A stretch of 64,000 nt of DNA from positions 1,364,001 to 1,428,000 of the forward strand of contig NZ_CP133217.1 of NCBI RefSeq assembly GCF_030930995.1, given 5' to 3'. The position numbers and the translations under genes are program-made. This DNA comes from Thiothrix subterranea. Lineage in GTDB: Bacteria > Pseudomonadota > Gammaproteobacteria > Thiotrichales > Thiotrichaceae. The notes below the pieces were generated by a model. That model did not search any database, had not been told where the DNA came from, and was given only the letters and a program-made list of their open reading frames with translations. This document shows, one piece after another, positions 25,655 to 35,454 of the stretch; position 1 is the first letter of the stretch, and each line of letters begins with the position of its first letter.

Positions 25655-27133
25655 TTGCTCATGTCCACCTTGTCCGGTTATCGCTGGTTGGCGCACCATT
25701 ACGGGCTAGAACCTGCCCAGCCATTCCTCACGCCTGCCCGTTTGCCCAGCACGCGCCCTGCGGATACCTTGGCAGGTCACTTGACGTTTGCTTTCAAATA
25801 CGAAGGCGTTCACCTTGAATGCCTGTCGCGTCTGTTTGTGCTGCTGCCGGTGCAGGAACTAGAGGTATGGCTGGCGCAAGAACCCAGCGGGCAATACGCA
25901 CGGCGGGCAGGTTTTTTTTACGAATGGCTAACCGGGCAGCGGCTGGCGTTTGCGGGGGTAACAGTCGGCAATTACGTGGATGCACTGAATCCACAACACT
26001 ATTTCACCGCCCACACCGCCACCAATAACCCGCGCTGGCGCGTGCGCGACAATCTGCTCGGAACGGCGGCTTATTGCCCGCTCATTCGCCGCACGGCAGC
26101 GATTCAAGCAGCGGAAACTTACGATTGCGCCCAGCATTTGCAGCATCTGGAACGGGCTTACGGCGAAGACCTGCTAATGCGCAGCGCCGTTTGGTTAACG
26201 GTGAAAGAAAGCCTTGCCAGTTTTACGCTGGAACACGAAGGTCAGCAAACCGACCGGGTGCAACGCTTCGCCGCCGCGATGGAACGGCATTGTGGACAAG
26301 CCCCCGCACCGCTGGCGGCGGATTTTCTGACCGCATTGCAGCGGGAAATCCTCGGCGATAAGGCTACCCGTTACGGGCTACGCCGTTCCCCCGTGTTTGT
26401 CGGTGAGGTGCAAGGTTTTCTGCCCGTGGTGCATTACATCGCGCCGCATTGGGACGATACGCCCGCGCTGTTGGCAGGTCTGGCAACAGTGGAACAGCGT
26501 ACTCGTGGGCAAGCCAGTGTGTTACGGGCGGCATTGTTGGCGTTCGGGTTTGTCTACCTGCATCCGCTGGTGGACGGGAACGGGCGGGTGTCGCGCTTTC
26601 TGGTCAATGACATCTTGCGCCGTGACGGGGTAATACCTGCACCGTATATCTTGCCTGTTTCCGCTACCATCAACCGTAATCCGGCAGCACGGCGAGCCTA
26701 TGATCAAGCGTTGGAAGCCTTTTCGCGCCCGCTGATGCAGCGTTACCGGGTGCAATATGCGTTTGGGGAAGAGCAGGAAGCGGCGGATGGGGTGCGTTAC
26801 AACCTGCATTTTCACGCTTATGCCGACGCGCTGCACGCTTGGCGTTACCCCGATTTGACGGCGCAGACCGAATACCTCGCCGGGGTAGTGGCGCAAACGC
26901 TGAAACATGAAATGCGTGAGGAAGCCGTCTATTTGCAAACCATGCGGCAGGCGCGGCTGGCAATCAAGGCGCTACTGGAAGCCCCAGATACTGACATTGA
27001 CCGGATTATTCGTTCGATACGCGAAAATCTCGCTGGCTTGTCACGCAAAATCCAGAAGGAATACCCGCTGCTGCAAGATCCGGCTGTGGGAGCAGCGGTG
27101 GTAGCAGTCGTGCGCCGCTATTGGCCGGATTAA
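25655..27133 (+). CDS. Fic/DOC family protein (intact)
   Basis: 492 aa. The Fic core HPLVDGNGRVSR begins at His303 and is complete (H-P-x-x-D-G-N-G-R-x-x-R). Fic enzymes transfer AMP or related groups to target proteins. The N-terminal ~200 residues are not assigned; the C-terminal ~100 are helical. This lineage differs from the broken fic just upstream. It converges on, and overlaps by 4 bp, the TPR gene of the nifV operon. Confidence 0.88.
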   Translation: MLMSTLSGYRWLAHHYGLEPAQPFLTPARLPSTRPADTLAGHLTFAFKYEGVHLECLSRLFVLLPVQELEVWLAQEPSGQYARRAGFFYEWLTGQRLAFAGVTVGNYVDALNPQHYFTAHTATNNPRWRVRDNLLGTAAYCPLIRRTAAIQAAETYDCAQHLQHLERAYGEDLLMRSAVWLTVKESLASFTLEHEGQQTDRVQRFAAAMERHCGQAPAPLAADFLTALQREILGDKATRYGLRRSPVFVGEVQGFLPVVHYIAPHWDDTPALLAGLATVEQRTRGQASVLRAALLAFGFVYLHPLVDGNGRVSRFLVNDILRRDGVIPAPYILPVSATINRNPAARRAYDQALEAFSRPLMQRYRVQYAFGEEQEAADGVRYNLHFHAYADALHAWRYPDLTAQTEYLAGVVAQTLKHEMREEAVYLQTMRQARLAIKALLEAPDTDIDRIIRSIRENLAGLSRKIQKEYPLLQDPAVGAAVVAVVRRYWPD

Positions 27134-27663
27134 CCCGCCGCCCTACGCAACACCGCAACCCCTTGCTGCTCATACAAATGTTCCTGCGCCAGCGTCAGCA
27201 ACGTCTTCGCGCCCAGTCGGTCATTGCTATCAATGTCGACCAGCGTTTGCAGCCGCCCGACCGCATCCGCCAGTTCGCCCAGCCGCATTTCCAGATAGCC
27301 CGCGCCCTTGTGTGCCATCAGGTAGAAGCGCGTCAGGGTCATGGAAACCAGTACGCCTTGCCCCAGATGCAAGCGGGTCAAATGCCGCCAATCTTCCGGC
27401 AGATGCAGCCGTTTGCCGCTGACGGCGATGGCTTTGTGCGCCACCACCAGCGCATCCCGCAGGCGGTGCTGATAGTAGAAATAGCGGTACAGCGCGACCA
27501 GCACGTTCAAATCTTCGGGGGCGAGGAAATAAGCACGAAGTAGCAGGGTTTCGGCCTCCGGTTCTGGGTAAAGGTTGGAGGCTTCCTCCAATAATGCGGC
27601 GATTTCAGGGTCGATGGCGGCGTTGAAATAAAGGTCTTCGGCTTCAAAATCCTGCAAATCCAT
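27130..27663 (-). CDS. TPR-like protein at the end of the nifV operon
   Basis: 177 aa from ATG 27663. Helical repeats (AETLLLRAYFLAPEDLNVLVALYRYFYYQHRLRDALV) look like tetratricopeptide repeats. Last of nifV-cysE-TPR, four bases after the cysE stop. Similar small TPR proteins occur in other nif clusters (from memory); the role is unknown. No signal peptide. Confidence 0.75.
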   Translation of the reverse strand: MDLQDFEAEDLYFNAAIDPEIAALLEEASNLYPEPEAETLLLRAYFLAPEDLNVLVALYRYFYYQHRLRDALVVAHKAIAVSGKRLHLPEDWRHLTRLHLGQGVLVSMTLTRFYLMAHKGAGYLEMRLGELADAVGRLQTLVDIDSNDRLGAKTLLTLAQEHLYEQQGVAVLRRAAG

Positions 27664-27667
27664 GATG

Positions 27668-28486
27668 TTAGTCCCCTGATTTTTTAAAGTGAATCGGATG
27701 TTCGGTGATAGGTGTGTTAGGTAATTCGTCGTCGCACAGATCGCGGGCATCGCAGTGGTTGCATTCCGCGCTGTCGTCTTCTTGTTCAGGCAAGCAGCCG
27801 CGTGTGCCTGTGGCTTCTTCGAGTAAACGGATGCGGTCGAGCAGGCACTGGATTGCGCCTGCCACCGGATCGGGAATCAGGTGGTGGTTGAGGTCGATGC
27901 CTTCGGGGTTGTCGTTGCGGGCAACTTTGTTTTGCACGATTTTGCCGGGGATGCCGACCACGGTTTTGCCCGCTGGAATGTTTTTGACCACCACGGAATT
28001 CGAGCCAACCCGCACGTCGTTGCCCAGCTCAATCGGGCCAAGGATTTTTGCGCCTGCGCCGACCACCACGCGGTTGCCGAGGGTAGGGTGGCGTTTGCCC
28101 TTGTTCCAGGATACACCACCGAGGGTCACGCCGTGGTAGAGCGTCACGTCGTCACCGATCTCGGCGGTTTCGCCGATCACCACGCAAGCCCCGTGGTCGA
28201 TAAAAAAGCGTCGTCCGATTTTCGCGCCGGGGTGGATGTCAATATTCGTCCAAAAGCGGGCAAAGTACGAAAGGAAGCGCGGGAAATACCGCCAGTCGCG
28301 CTTCCACAAGCTGTGGGCGATGCGTTGCAGCATGACCGCGTGGATGCCGGGGTAGAGCGTGGCAACTTCCAGCCGCGAACGGGCGGCGGGGTCGCGTTGG
28401 AAGACGCAGGTGATGTCTTCGCCGATTAATTGCCAAAGAGATGGGGTATCGGACGTTTCCGCTGTCAGTGCCATTTCTAATGACAT
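27668..28486 (-). CDS. cysE: Nif-linked serine O-acetyltransferase (CysE/NifP type)
   Basis: 272 aa from ATG 28486, overlapping the nifV stop. Left-handed beta-helix hexapeptides ([37 protein letters not shown]) and active-site DHGACVVIG. It makes O-acetylserine, the rate-limiting cysteine precursor; nif-linked copies boost cysteine for Fe-S clusters during nitrogen fixation. The C-terminus after IDLNHHLIP has cysteines in a [10 protein letters not shown] cluster, unusual for plain CysE. Confidence 0.9.
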   Translation of the reverse strand: MSLEMALTAETSDTPSLWQLIGEDITCVFQRDPAARSRLEVATLYPGIHAVMLQRIAHSLWKRDWRYFPRFLSYFARFWTNIDIHPGAKIGRRFFIDHGACVVIGETAEIGDDVTLYHGVTLGGVSWNKGKRHPTLGNRVVVGAGAKILGPIELGNDVRVGSNSVVVKNIPAGKTVVGIPGKIVQNKVARNDNPEGIDLNHHLIPDPVAGAIQCLLDRIRLLEEATGTRGCLPEQEDDSAECNHCDARDLCDDELPNTPITEHPIHFKKSGD

Positions 28487-29631
28487 ACAGCCGCCTCCGC
28501 CACACAAGTTTGTTGCAGAAACTGCTGCAAATCGTCCGCCGTCGGTGGGCGTTTGTGTTGGGTGGAAAAACGCCGTACCAGCGCGAGAATCGCTTCCGCC
28601 TGTTCATGTTCCAGCGATATGCCGAGCAGGGCGTAGGCACGTTGCACCCCGTGGCTACCGGAATGTTTGCCCAGCACCAGTTGGTGATGCCGCCCCATGT
28701 CCGCCGGATCGACACCTTGGTAATTGCGCGAATCTTTCAGCAAGCCATCGACGTGGATGCCGGATTCGTGGGTGAACACGCCTTCGCCGACCAGACTTTT
28801 TTGCCAACCGACTGGACGACCGGAGGCTTTTTCCACCAGCAAGGAGAGTTTAGGGAAGCGTTTGAGGTTGATGCCGCATTGCAGCCCGTAGAGACGGCTC
28901 AAGCCCATTGCCACTTCTTCCAGTGGTGCGTTGCCAGCCCGTTCGCCGAGGCCGTGGACGGTGGTATTGACGTGGGTAGCACCTGCGCGGGCGGCGGCAA
29001 GTGAATTGGCGGTGGCAAGACCGAGGTCGTCGTGGGCGTGCATTTCGATTTCCATATCGGTATGCGCCCGTAGCGAGGTCATCCAGTCGTGGGTGGCAAA
29101 CGGTTCAAGAATGCCCACGGTGTCGGCGAAGCGGAAACGTTGTGCGCCCGCCGCTTGTGCCGTTGCCAGCACTTGCAGCAGGAAGTCGCGGTCAGCGCGG
29201 GAAGCGTCTTCCCCGCCGACGCACACGCCAACGCCCAAGTCTTTGGCGATTTGTACGTGCGCCCAGATTTGTTGCAATACCCAAGCGCGGTCACGCTTGA
29301 GTTTGTGGAAAATTTGCTGGTCGGAAACCGAGATGGAAATGTCGATCATGTCCACCCCCAAATCACGGCACAGCAGGATGTCGTCGCGGCGCATCCTGCT
29401 CCACACCATCAGCCGCGCATTCAGACCAAGGCTGGCAACGGCGCGGATGGATTCGCGTTCTTCCTCGCCCATCGCGGGGATGCCGACTTCGAGTTCAGGT
29501 ACGCCCAAGGCATCCAGCCCGCGTGCAATCGCCAGCTTTTCCGAGAGGGAAAAAGCCACGCCAGCAGATTGCTCGCCGTCGCGCAGGGTGGTGTCGTTGA
29601 TGGTGATGAAACGCTTGCTCTGCTGGTGCAT
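28477..29631 (-). CDS. nifV: Homocitrate synthase NifV
   Basis: 384 aa, normal length. DRE-TIM metallolyase motifs [14 protein letters not shown] at the start and [16 protein letters not shown] in the middle. It condenses acetyl-CoA and 2-oxoglutarate to homocitrate, the organic ligand of FeMo-co. First gene of nifV-cysE-TPR, 36 bp after a sigma-54 promoter with a NifA site. It overlaps cysE by 10 bp. Confidence 0.95.
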   Translation of the reverse strand: MHQQSKRFITINDTTLRDGEQSAGVAFSLSEKLAIARGLDALGVPELEVGIPAMGEEERESIRAVASLGLNARLMVWSRMRRDDILLCRDLGVDMIDISISVSDQQIFHKLKRDRAWVLQQIWAHVQIAKDLGVGVCVGGEDASRADRDFLLQVLATAQAAGAQRFRFADTVGILEPFATHDWMTSLRAHTDMEIEMHAHDDLGLATANSLAAARAGATHVNTTVHGLGERAGNAPLEEVAMGLSRLYGLQCGINLKRFPKLSLLVEKASGRPVGWQKSLVGEGVFTHESGIHVDGLLKDSRNYQGVDPADMGRHHQLVLGKHSGSHGVQRAYALLGISLEHEQAEAILALVRRFSTQHKRPPTADDLQQFLQQTCVAEAAVCH

Positions 29632-29666
29632 GGTGTTCGCCTTGCTGATGATCTTTGCTTGATCTC

Positions 29667-29682
29667 AGCAAGACTTGTGCCA
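29667..29682 (-). promoter_or_regulatory. Sigma-54 promoter of nifV
   Basis: Minus strand TGGCAC-AAGTC-TTGCT, 36 bp before the nifV ATG. Confidence 0.88.
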
Positions 29683-29735
29683 CAGTTGTTAAGCTATTGT
29701 TTTTAAATAAATAGTGGTGAGTTTTTCATTGGTTT

Positions 29736-29751
29736 TGTCGAGTCTGCGACA
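29736..29751 (-). promoter_or_regulatory. NifA site upstream of nifV
   Basis: Read towards nifV: TGT-CGCAGACTCG-ACA, 53 bp before the -24 element. Confidence 0.82.
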
Positions 29752-29786
29752 CACGCAGGCAGGTGGGGGCTGTGCGGAAACCGACA

Positions 29787-31040
29787 TTACCCGTAACGTT
29801 CCATACCCAGCCCTTCTAATGCGATGTCCGCTGCTTGACCGCTGAGCATTGCTGCCAGTATTCGCCCGCTGCCTGCTGCCATTGTCCAGCCCAGCGTGCC
29901 ATGCCCGGTGTTGAGAAATAAGCCGGAATACGGCGTTTTGCCAAGGATGGGTGTGCCATCCGGTGTCATGGGGCGCAATCCCGCCCAGAAACTGGCCGTG
30001 CTGAGGTCGCTGCCGTTGGGAAACAGGTCAGATAGCACGTATTGCAGCGTGGCAAGGCGTTTGGCGGGCAGGCTCAGGTCAAAACCGTTCAGTTCCGCCG
30101 TTCCCCCCAGCCGGATGCGCTCCCCCAAACGGGTAATGGCAACCTTGTGGGTTTCATCCATGACGGTGGATTCGGGGGCGTGTTCCGGGTGGGTAATCGG
30201 TACGGTGAGGGAATAGCCTTTCACCGGATAAATCGGTAAGTGGATACCCAAAGGCTTGAGCAGCAACGGGGAATGGCTACCCAACGCCAGCACATACGCC
30301 TCAGCCTGCATCAAACCCTTGCTGGTTTGCACGCCGCTTAAGGTTTGCCCGCTGGCGACCAAGCCTTGAACGGTGGTGTTACAGTGGAAAATCACGCCCA
30401 TCTGTTCCGCCATGCCCGCTAAGGTTTGGGTGAAGCGGAAACAGTCGCCGGTTTCATCATCCGGCAAATGTAGCCCACCGACGTATTTGTGTTGCACCTG
30501 CGCCAGTGCCGGTTCGTGCCGAATCACGCCGTCCCGGTCGAGGATGTTGAACGGCACTCCTTGCGCTTGCAGGATGGCGGCATCGTTGTGGATACCGTCC
30601 AATTGTTGCTGGGTGCGGAATAATTGGAGCGTGCCGAGGCTGCGTTCGTCGTAATGAATGCCGGTTTCCGCCCGCAATTCGCGCAGGCAATCGCGGCTGT
30701 ATTCTGCCAGCCGTACCATGCGGGCTTTATTGAGCTGGTAACGGGGCAGGGTGCAATTGCCCAGAAAAACGCCTAACCAACGCCACATTGCCCAATCCAG
30801 ATGTGGGTAAACATGCAGCGGGCTGTATTCCATCAACATCCAGCGCAAGGCTTTGAGCGGAATGCCGGGAGCAGCCCAGGGCGCGGAATAACCGGGGGAA
30901 ATTTGCCCTGCATTGGCATGGCTGGTCTCGAATGCCACCTCGGATTGGCGTTCCACCAGTTGCACCTCATGCCCTGCCTTGGCAAGGTAATAAGCGGTGC
31001 TGACCCCAATAACACCGCCACCGAGTACGAGTACTTTCAT
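29787..31040 (-). CDS. dadA: D-amino-acid dehydrogenase DadA-like
   Basis: 417-aa flavoprotein with an N-terminal Rossmann motif [17 protein letters not shown], DadA blocks [12 protein letters not shown], and a C-terminal [14 protein letters not shown]. It oxidises D-amino acids such as D-alanine and feeds electrons to quinones. Last in the glutaredoxin-nitroreductase-dadA order, 47 bp after the nitroreductase, so it may be under NifA control. It also has a free-standing metabolic role in other genomes, so nif linkage could be chance. Confidence 0.88.
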   Translation of the reverse strand: MKVLVLGGGVIGVSTAYYLAKAGHEVQLVERQSEVAFETSHANAGQISPGYSAPWAAPGIPLKALRWMLMEYSPLHVYPHLDWAMWRWLGVFLGNCTLPRYQLNKARMVRLAEYSRDCLRELRAETGIHYDERSLGTLQLFRTQQQLDGIHNDAAILQAQGVPFNILDRDGVIRHEPALAQVQHKYVGGLHLPDDETGDCFRFTQTLAGMAEQMGVIFHCNTTVQGLVASGQTLSGVQTSKGLMQAEAYVLALGSHSPLLLKPLGIHLPIYPVKGYSLTVPITHPEHAPESTVMDETHKVAITRLGERIRLGGTAELNGFDLSLPAKRLATLQYVLSDLFPNGSDLSTASFWAGLRPMTPDGTPILGKTPYSGLFLNTGHGTLGWTMAAGSGRILAAMLSGQAADIALEGLGMERYG

Positions 31041-31087
31041 GCACTACTCCTGTTCAAACCCTATCGGTTTGCGATTAGCCCTTGTGA

Positions 31088-32596
31088 TCATGGCTGGCGC
31101 TCTGTGGGCAAGTGGGCATACGGCGGCAACATTTCCAGCCGGGTGTCGATGACGGGATTGCCGACGGTGAAGTGGTAGAGGCTTTGGAATTGGGTATCTT
31201 GCAGCCCCAATACTTCATGTACGCTGTCGTCGAAGAAGCAGCCAATGCCTGTGCCGCGTACTCCGGCGGCTTCGGCTTGCAAATACAGCACTTGCCCGAT
31301 TAAGCCTGCTTCCCAGTAGAGGTGGCGGTAAACAGGTGCGCCTTCTGCCAGACCTGCGTCGAATTCCGCCAATATGCCGAGGCTGAAACTGCTGGTGGAG
31401 GCGATGTCTTGGTGGCAGGAAAGGGTGCGGGCGGCTTTGCGGGCATCGGCTTCCAGCAGGTGAAACAGCGGTAGATTATCGGGGCAGCCTTTTGGTGTTT
31501 GCCAGCCGAAATCGGGGTTCATGGCAGTGCGTAAGGTGGTTGCGGCTTCTTCATGGCGGGGCAGGGCATATAGGCCAGCGGGTAAGCCTTCGACACGATG
31601 CACGAACAATACCGGATGCAGGCGGATGGGCAATGTCCACACATCCCACGGCACGGGATTGCTGGCAGGCAGTAAGGCGGACAGCATCGTGTAGAACGTA
31701 TCGCGTGACATTGTGCTGGTTTTGCCGCTGAAGGCTTGGGCGCTGCGGCGTTGGCGGATTAGGGGGATGAGGTCGGGTTGTGGTTCATGAACGCCTGAAG
31801 AGGGCGTATGCAATACGCCCCTACGGGTGTTGTGGGTGGCGGTGGTTACTTCGTCGATGATTGCCCAATTGTATTTGGGGAAGCCGCCGAGGGCATTGGC
31901 TTTGCCGTGCCATTGCGTGACGGTGGGGAGGTGGAAGGGGGCGGCAGAACCTGTGTGGATGCGGAGTAGCATGTCGGGGTATTCGGCTTCGGCATCCGTG
32001 AAATCGTCTGCCCGATCTAACCCTAATAATGTGGAAATTTCGGTATCGGTGACGGGGAGGAGTTCTACCTGCAAGCCTAGTGCGGCAGCGGCATAGCGGA
32101 TTGCGCCCAGCGCGTGACCGGCATCAAGTTGCACGTAGCGGAATGCGCGTTCGCCATATTTCCACGCTTCGCGCCATGCGATGCTACTCAAGCCGAGCAG
32201 AAGTTGCGGCGGGGAATCGCTGTCAGCCAATTTGCCGCGTAATTCCAGTGCGTGTTCGTGGGGGGCGTAGTGGTAAACGCCATCGCTCAAGCCTTCGATA
32301 CCGTTGGCGATGAGATAGCCTTCGGTGGGGTGCAGGTTGCCGCTGGACGGGTTGCAGCGCAATGCCCAGCGGTCAGGGCCGTATTGTTTCCACGCGGATA
32401 GGCCGAGGGAAAGTTGCAGCAGGGCGGCAATTCCCTCGTTTTCTTCCAACGCCAACTCCACCACCTCCGCACCCGCAAACCGACGGAACGGGTTCGGCTG
32501 CTGATCCCAGTCCAGAAACTCTGGGCCTTTGGCGTAAGCGTCCAGCCGGTGTTTGGTGCGTTCGTGGTAGGCACGTACCGTTTGTGTGGTATCCAT
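31088..32596 (-). CDS. SagB/ThcOx-like nitroreductase-family protein
   Basis: 502 aa with two nitroreductase-like halves, each with an FMN-type region (NPSSGNLHPTEGYL and, in the second half, RQRRSAQAFSGK). Members act in oxidations of peptides or thiazolines; related genes occur in nif clusters, role unknown. The interdomain linker contains a GTAG-type palindrome translated as RRGVLHTPSSGV (about 258-267). It overlaps the glutaredoxin gene by one base and shares its promoter. Confidence 0.82.
   Translation of the reverse strand: MDTTQTVRAYHERTKHRLDAYAKGPEFLDWDQQPNPFRRFAGAEVVELALEENEGIAALLQLSLGLSAWKQYGPDRWALRCNPSSGNLHPTEGYLIANGIEGLSDGVYHYAPHEHALELRGKLADSDSPPQLLLGLSSIAWREAWKYGERAFRYVQLDAGHALGAIRYAAAALGLQVELLPVTDTEISTLLGLDRADDFTDAEAEYPDMLLRIHTGSAAPFHLPTVTQWHGKANALGGFPKYNWAIIDEVTTATHNTRRGVLHTPSSGVHEPQPDLIPLIRQRRSAQAFSGKTSTMSRDTFYTMLSALLPASNPVPWDVWTLPIRLHPVLFVHRVEGLPAGLYALPRHEEAATTLRTAMNPDFGWQTPKGCPDNLPLFHLLEADARKAARTLSCHQDIASTSSFSLGILAEFDAGLAEGAPVYRHLYWEAGLIGQVLYLQAEAAGVRGTGIGCFFDDSVHEVLGLQDTQFQSLYHFTVGNPVIDTRLEMLPPYAHLPTERQP
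31797..31824. repeat. Family B' palindrome inside the nitroreductase gene
   Basis: GAAGAGGGCGTATG ... CATACGCCCCTAC type (core TATGCAATA). Read in frame within the two-domain linker. A relative with core TATGGCATA lies at 55796-55819. Confidence 0.88.
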
Positions 32597-33003
32597 TACA
32601 GGGTGAGTTGTACCAGATTGTTAGCAGCGGTTGCCGGTTCAGTCATGGTAACGGAAACGCTGAGTTCTGGCAGTTTCCCTTGTTTTACCAGTGCTGCAAG
32701 CTGGGTTTGTAATTCACCACTGTTGTACATTTCTTCCACGATGTTGCTGCCACCGACCAATTCGCCGCCCACAAAGACTTGCGGGAAGGTGGGGAATTGC
32801 GAAAAGCGCGGCAGGTATTCGTAGATGAAGGGTGATTTCAGCACGTTGACGTAGGCGAATTCCACGCCGGTCTTTTTCAGGTAGCCGACCGCTTTGCCGG
32901 AAAAACCGCATTCGGGCGCGTCGGGCGTGCCTTTCATGTAGATCATCACTGGGTTTTCAGTGACTTGTTGCTGGATTTTGTCCAAGGTTTTGTCGCTGCT
33001 CAT
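32596..33003 (-). CDS. Monothiol glutaredoxin (Grx4/nif type)
   Basis: 135 aa. The active site is CGFS (ECGFSGKAV), with the Grx4-type FPQVFVGGELVGGSNIVEEM motif split over the second half. Such glutaredoxins carry or deliver [2Fe-2S] clusters; nif-linked versions are known in Azotobacter. It has a ~25-residue C-terminal extension (LPELSVSVTMTEPATAANN) beyond the usual end. First gene of a nif-regulated operon with a sigma-54 promoter and a NifA site. Confidence 0.9.
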   Translation of the reverse strand: MSSDKTLDKIQQQVTENPVMIYMKGTPDAPECGFSGKAVGYLKKTGVEFAYVNVLKSPFIYEYLPRFSQFPTFPQVFVGGELVGGSNIVEEMYNSGELQTQLAALVKQGKLPELSVSVTMTEPATAANNLVQLTL

Positions 33004-33041
33004 GGTGTGTTCCTGTCAGGTGAACGAATAAACAGGGTTAC

Positions 33042-33057
33042 AGCAGGAAACGTGCCA
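33042..33057 (-). promoter_or_regulatory. Sigma-54 promoter of the glutaredoxin operon
   Basis: Minus strand TGGCAC-GTTTC-CTGCT, 39 bp before the ATG at 33003. Confidence 0.85.
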
Positions 33058-33131
33058 GCCTAAATTTCCCATTTTTTATCAATCACCTGTGATTTTTTTG
33101 CGGTCGTTTGAATGGTGAGTTCAGGACGATT

Positions 33132-33147
33132 TGTCGGGTTCACGACA
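33132..33147 (-). promoter_or_regulatory. NifA site upstream of the glutaredoxin operon
   Basis: Read towards the gene: TGT-CGTGAACCCG-ACA, 74 bp before the -24 element, the same gap as rnfA. Confidence 0.82.
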
Positions 33148-33269
33148 CTGTTGCAAGCTGTTTATCGCCAGCCATGCAGACAATCATTGGCAAAAGATTT
33201 ATTTGCCAATAGGTATATTTACCACTATCTTTAAAAGACAATCTAATCAAATCTTCCAAGGTAACAGTC

Positions 33270-33521
33270 ATGCAAGAATGCACCATCGCCATTGGACAAA
33301 ATGGTCGTCTCGTCATTCCGATGGCAATGCGTAAAGCCCTGAATTTGCAGGAGGGGCAACGCTTACGCTTAAGGCTTGAAAATGAATCTATCATACTGGA
33401 AAAACCCGTCGATATTGTGAAAAAACTGCAAAACCGTTTCCGCAAGGTGTCTGTGAGCCTAGCGGATGAGTTGATTCAGGAACGTCGTCAGGAAGCGGCA
33501 AAGGAAAACCATGATTCTTGA
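33270..33521 (+). CDS. VapB-type antitoxin (AbrB fold)
   Basis: 83 aa. The N-terminal beta-hairpin (IAIGQNGRLVIPMAMRKALN) is an AbrB/SpoVT DNA-binding domain; the C-terminus ends VSLADELIQERRQEA. It overlaps the PIN gene by 11 bp. It should repress its own pair. Confidence 0.85.
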   Translation: MQECTIAIGQNGRLVIPMAMRKALNLQEGQRLRLRLENESIILEKPVDIVKKLQNRFRKVSVSLADELIQERRQEAAKENHDS

Positions 33522-33885
33522 TGCGTCGGCGCTGCTGGCTTTGTTACAGGACGAACCGGGTGCAGACAAAGTGCAGGCTGTGCTGCATCGTGCCATTATC
33601 AATACCGTCAACTGGTCGGAAGTGATCCAGAAACTCTCGGTGCATGACCCGGACGCAGCGGACATTCGTGCCGAAATGGAGTTGACCGGCTTAAAAATCA
33701 TGCCGCTCAGCATCGACCAAGCCGCAATCTCTGCAAGTCTTTGGAAGCAAGCCAAACCCTTTGGGTTGTCATTGGCCGACCGTTCCTGCATTGCGACAGG
33801 CATTGACCACAAAATGGAAATCATGACCACGGACAAGATTTGGCAGGAAATGGCGTTGCCTATTGCCATTCACGTCATTCGGTAA
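33511..33885 (+). CDS. VapC-type PIN toxin
   Basis: 124 aa with N-terminal ILDASALLALLQDEPGAD, SEVIQKL, and C-terminal SLADRSCIATG; these carry the acidic PIN active-site residues. A canonical vapBC pair between the glutaredoxin operon and nifE. Confidence 0.87.
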   Translation: MILDASALLALLQDEPGADKVQAVLHRAIINTVNWSEVIQKLSVHDPDAADIRAEMELTGLKIMPLSIDQAAISASLWKQAKPFGLSLADRSCIATGIDHKMEIMTTDKIWQEMALPIAIHVIR

Positions 33886-33941
33886 ACCCCAAGGTGAAAA
33901 TGTTATGTCCTGTCACAAATCCCCCTACTTGATTAACGATT

Positions 33942-33957
33942 TGTAGCATTCCCCACA
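33942..33957 (+). promoter_or_regulatory. NifA site upstream of nifE
   Basis: TGT-AGCATTCCCC-ACA, 44 bp before the -24 element of nifE. The match to the other sites is strongest in the CCC half. Confidence 0.82.
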
Positions 33958-34001
33958 ATCAGCCAGCAAACAATTACTATAAAAACAAAGCATTAAGCAT
34001 C

Positions 34002-34017
34002 TGGCACAGCCTTTGCT
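34002..34017 (+). promoter_or_regulatory. Sigma-54 promoter of nifEN
   Basis: TGGCAC-AGCCT-TTGCT, 36 bp before the nifE ATG. Confidence 0.88.
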
Positions 34018-34053
34018 TTACCTCCTGCATACATCGAGCCGAGGTAACGCCCC

Positions 34054-35454
34054 ATGATGAAGTCCAAAGACATTGCCGCACTGCTGGACGAACCAGCCTG
34101 TTCCCACAACAAAAAGGAAAAGTCCGGCTGTGCCCGCCCTAAACCCGGTGCATCAGCGGGTGGCTGTGCGTTTGATGGCGCACAAATCGCGCTGTTGCCG
34201 ATTGCGGACGTGGCACACATTGTCCACGGCAGCATCGCCTGTGCAGGCAGTTCGTGGGACAACCGGGGAACCCGTTCCAGCGGTTCGCGTCTGTTCAAGA
34301 TCGGCATGACTACCGACCTGACCGAACAAGACGTGATCATGGGGCGCGGCGAAAAACGCCTGTTCCATTCCATCAAACAAGCGATTGACAGCTACAGCCC
34401 CGCCGCCGTCTTTGTTTACAACACCTGTATTCCCGCGCTAATCGGCGATGACATCGAAGCCATCTGTAAGTCGGCGCAAGAACGCTGGGGAACACCCGTC
34501 GTGCCGATTGATTGCGCCGGATTTTACGGCACGAAAAACCTTGGCAACCGCATTGCGGGCGATGCAATGGTGAAACACGTCTGCGGCACACGCGAACCTG
34601 ACGCGCTGCCAATCGGCGCAGAAAGCGACACCTTCAAAGTTCATGATGTGAATCTGGTCGGCGAATACAATATCGCAGGCGAACTCTGGCACGTCTTGCC
34701 ACTGCTTGACCACCTTGGTATCCGCATCCTTTGCACCCTGTCCGGCGATGCGCGTTTCCACGAGGTGCAAACCATGCACCGCGCCAAAGTGAACATGATG
34801 GTATGTTCCAAAGCCATGCTCAACGTGGCGCGAAAGCTCGAAGACGCTTTCGGCACGAAATGGTTTGAAGGCAGCTTCTACGGCGTGCAAGACATGAGCA
34901 ATGCCTTGCGCGATTTTGCCCGCCTGATTGAAGACCCGCATTTGACTGCACGCACCGAAGCCCTGATTGCCAACGAAGAAGCCCGCATTAACAAAGCCTT
35001 AGAACCCTGGCGGCAACGTCTGAAGGGCAAGCGCGTATTGCTGTATACCGGCGGGGTGAAATCCTGGTCCATCGTTTCCGCCCTGCAAGATTTAGGCATG
35101 ATTGTGGTGGCAACGGGTACGAAAAAATCCACCGAAGAGGACAAAGCCCGCATCCGTGAAATCATGGGCGCAGACACCAAAATGGTCGAAGACGGTAGCC
35201 CGCGTGCCTTGATCGACATTGTGCGTGAATACAACGTAGACATCCTCATCGCGGGTGGGCGCAATATGTACACCGCGCTCAAAGCCCGCATCCCATTCCT
35301 CGACATCAACCAGGAACGCGAATTTGGTTACGCCGGTTACGAAGGGATGTTGGAACTCGCCAAACAACTGGCACTGACGGTCGAAAGCCCGATCTGGCAA
35401 GCCGTGCGCAAGCCCGCGCCGTGGGCAATAGCCAAGGAGATTTTTCATGGCTGA
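34054..35454 (+). CDS. nifE: FeMo-co scaffold subunit NifE
   Basis: 466 aa. NifE/NifN is the scaffold where the NifB-co precursor becomes FeMo-co. Visible NifE blocks: [10 protein letters not shown]-like [66 protein letters not shown], and GGVKSWSI near the C-terminal third. The N-terminus has extra cysteines ([11 protein letters not shown]). It overlaps nifN by 8 bp, so the two are coupled. Confidence 0.95.
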   Translation: MMKSKDIAALLDEPACSHNKKEKSGCARPKPGASAGGCAFDGAQIALLPIADVAHIVHGSIACAGSSWDNRGTRSSGSRLFKIGMTTDLTEQDVIMGRGEKRLFHSIKQAIDSYSPAAVFVYNTCIPALIGDDIEAICKSAQERWGTPVVPIDCAGFYGTKNLGNRIAGDAMVKHVCGTREPDALPIGAESDTFKVHDVNLVGEYNIAGELWHVLPLLDHLGIRILCTLSGDARFHEVQTMHRAKVNMMVCSKAMLNVARKLEDAFGTKWFEGSFYGVQDMSNALRDFARLIEDPHLTARTEALIANEEARINKALEPWRQRLKGKRVLLYTGGVKSWSIVSALQDLGMIVVATGTKKSTEEDKARIREIMGADTKMVEDGSPRALIDIVREYNVDILIAGGRNMYTALKARIPFLDINQEREFGYAGYEGMLELAKQLALTVESPIWQAVRKPAPWAIAKEIFHG

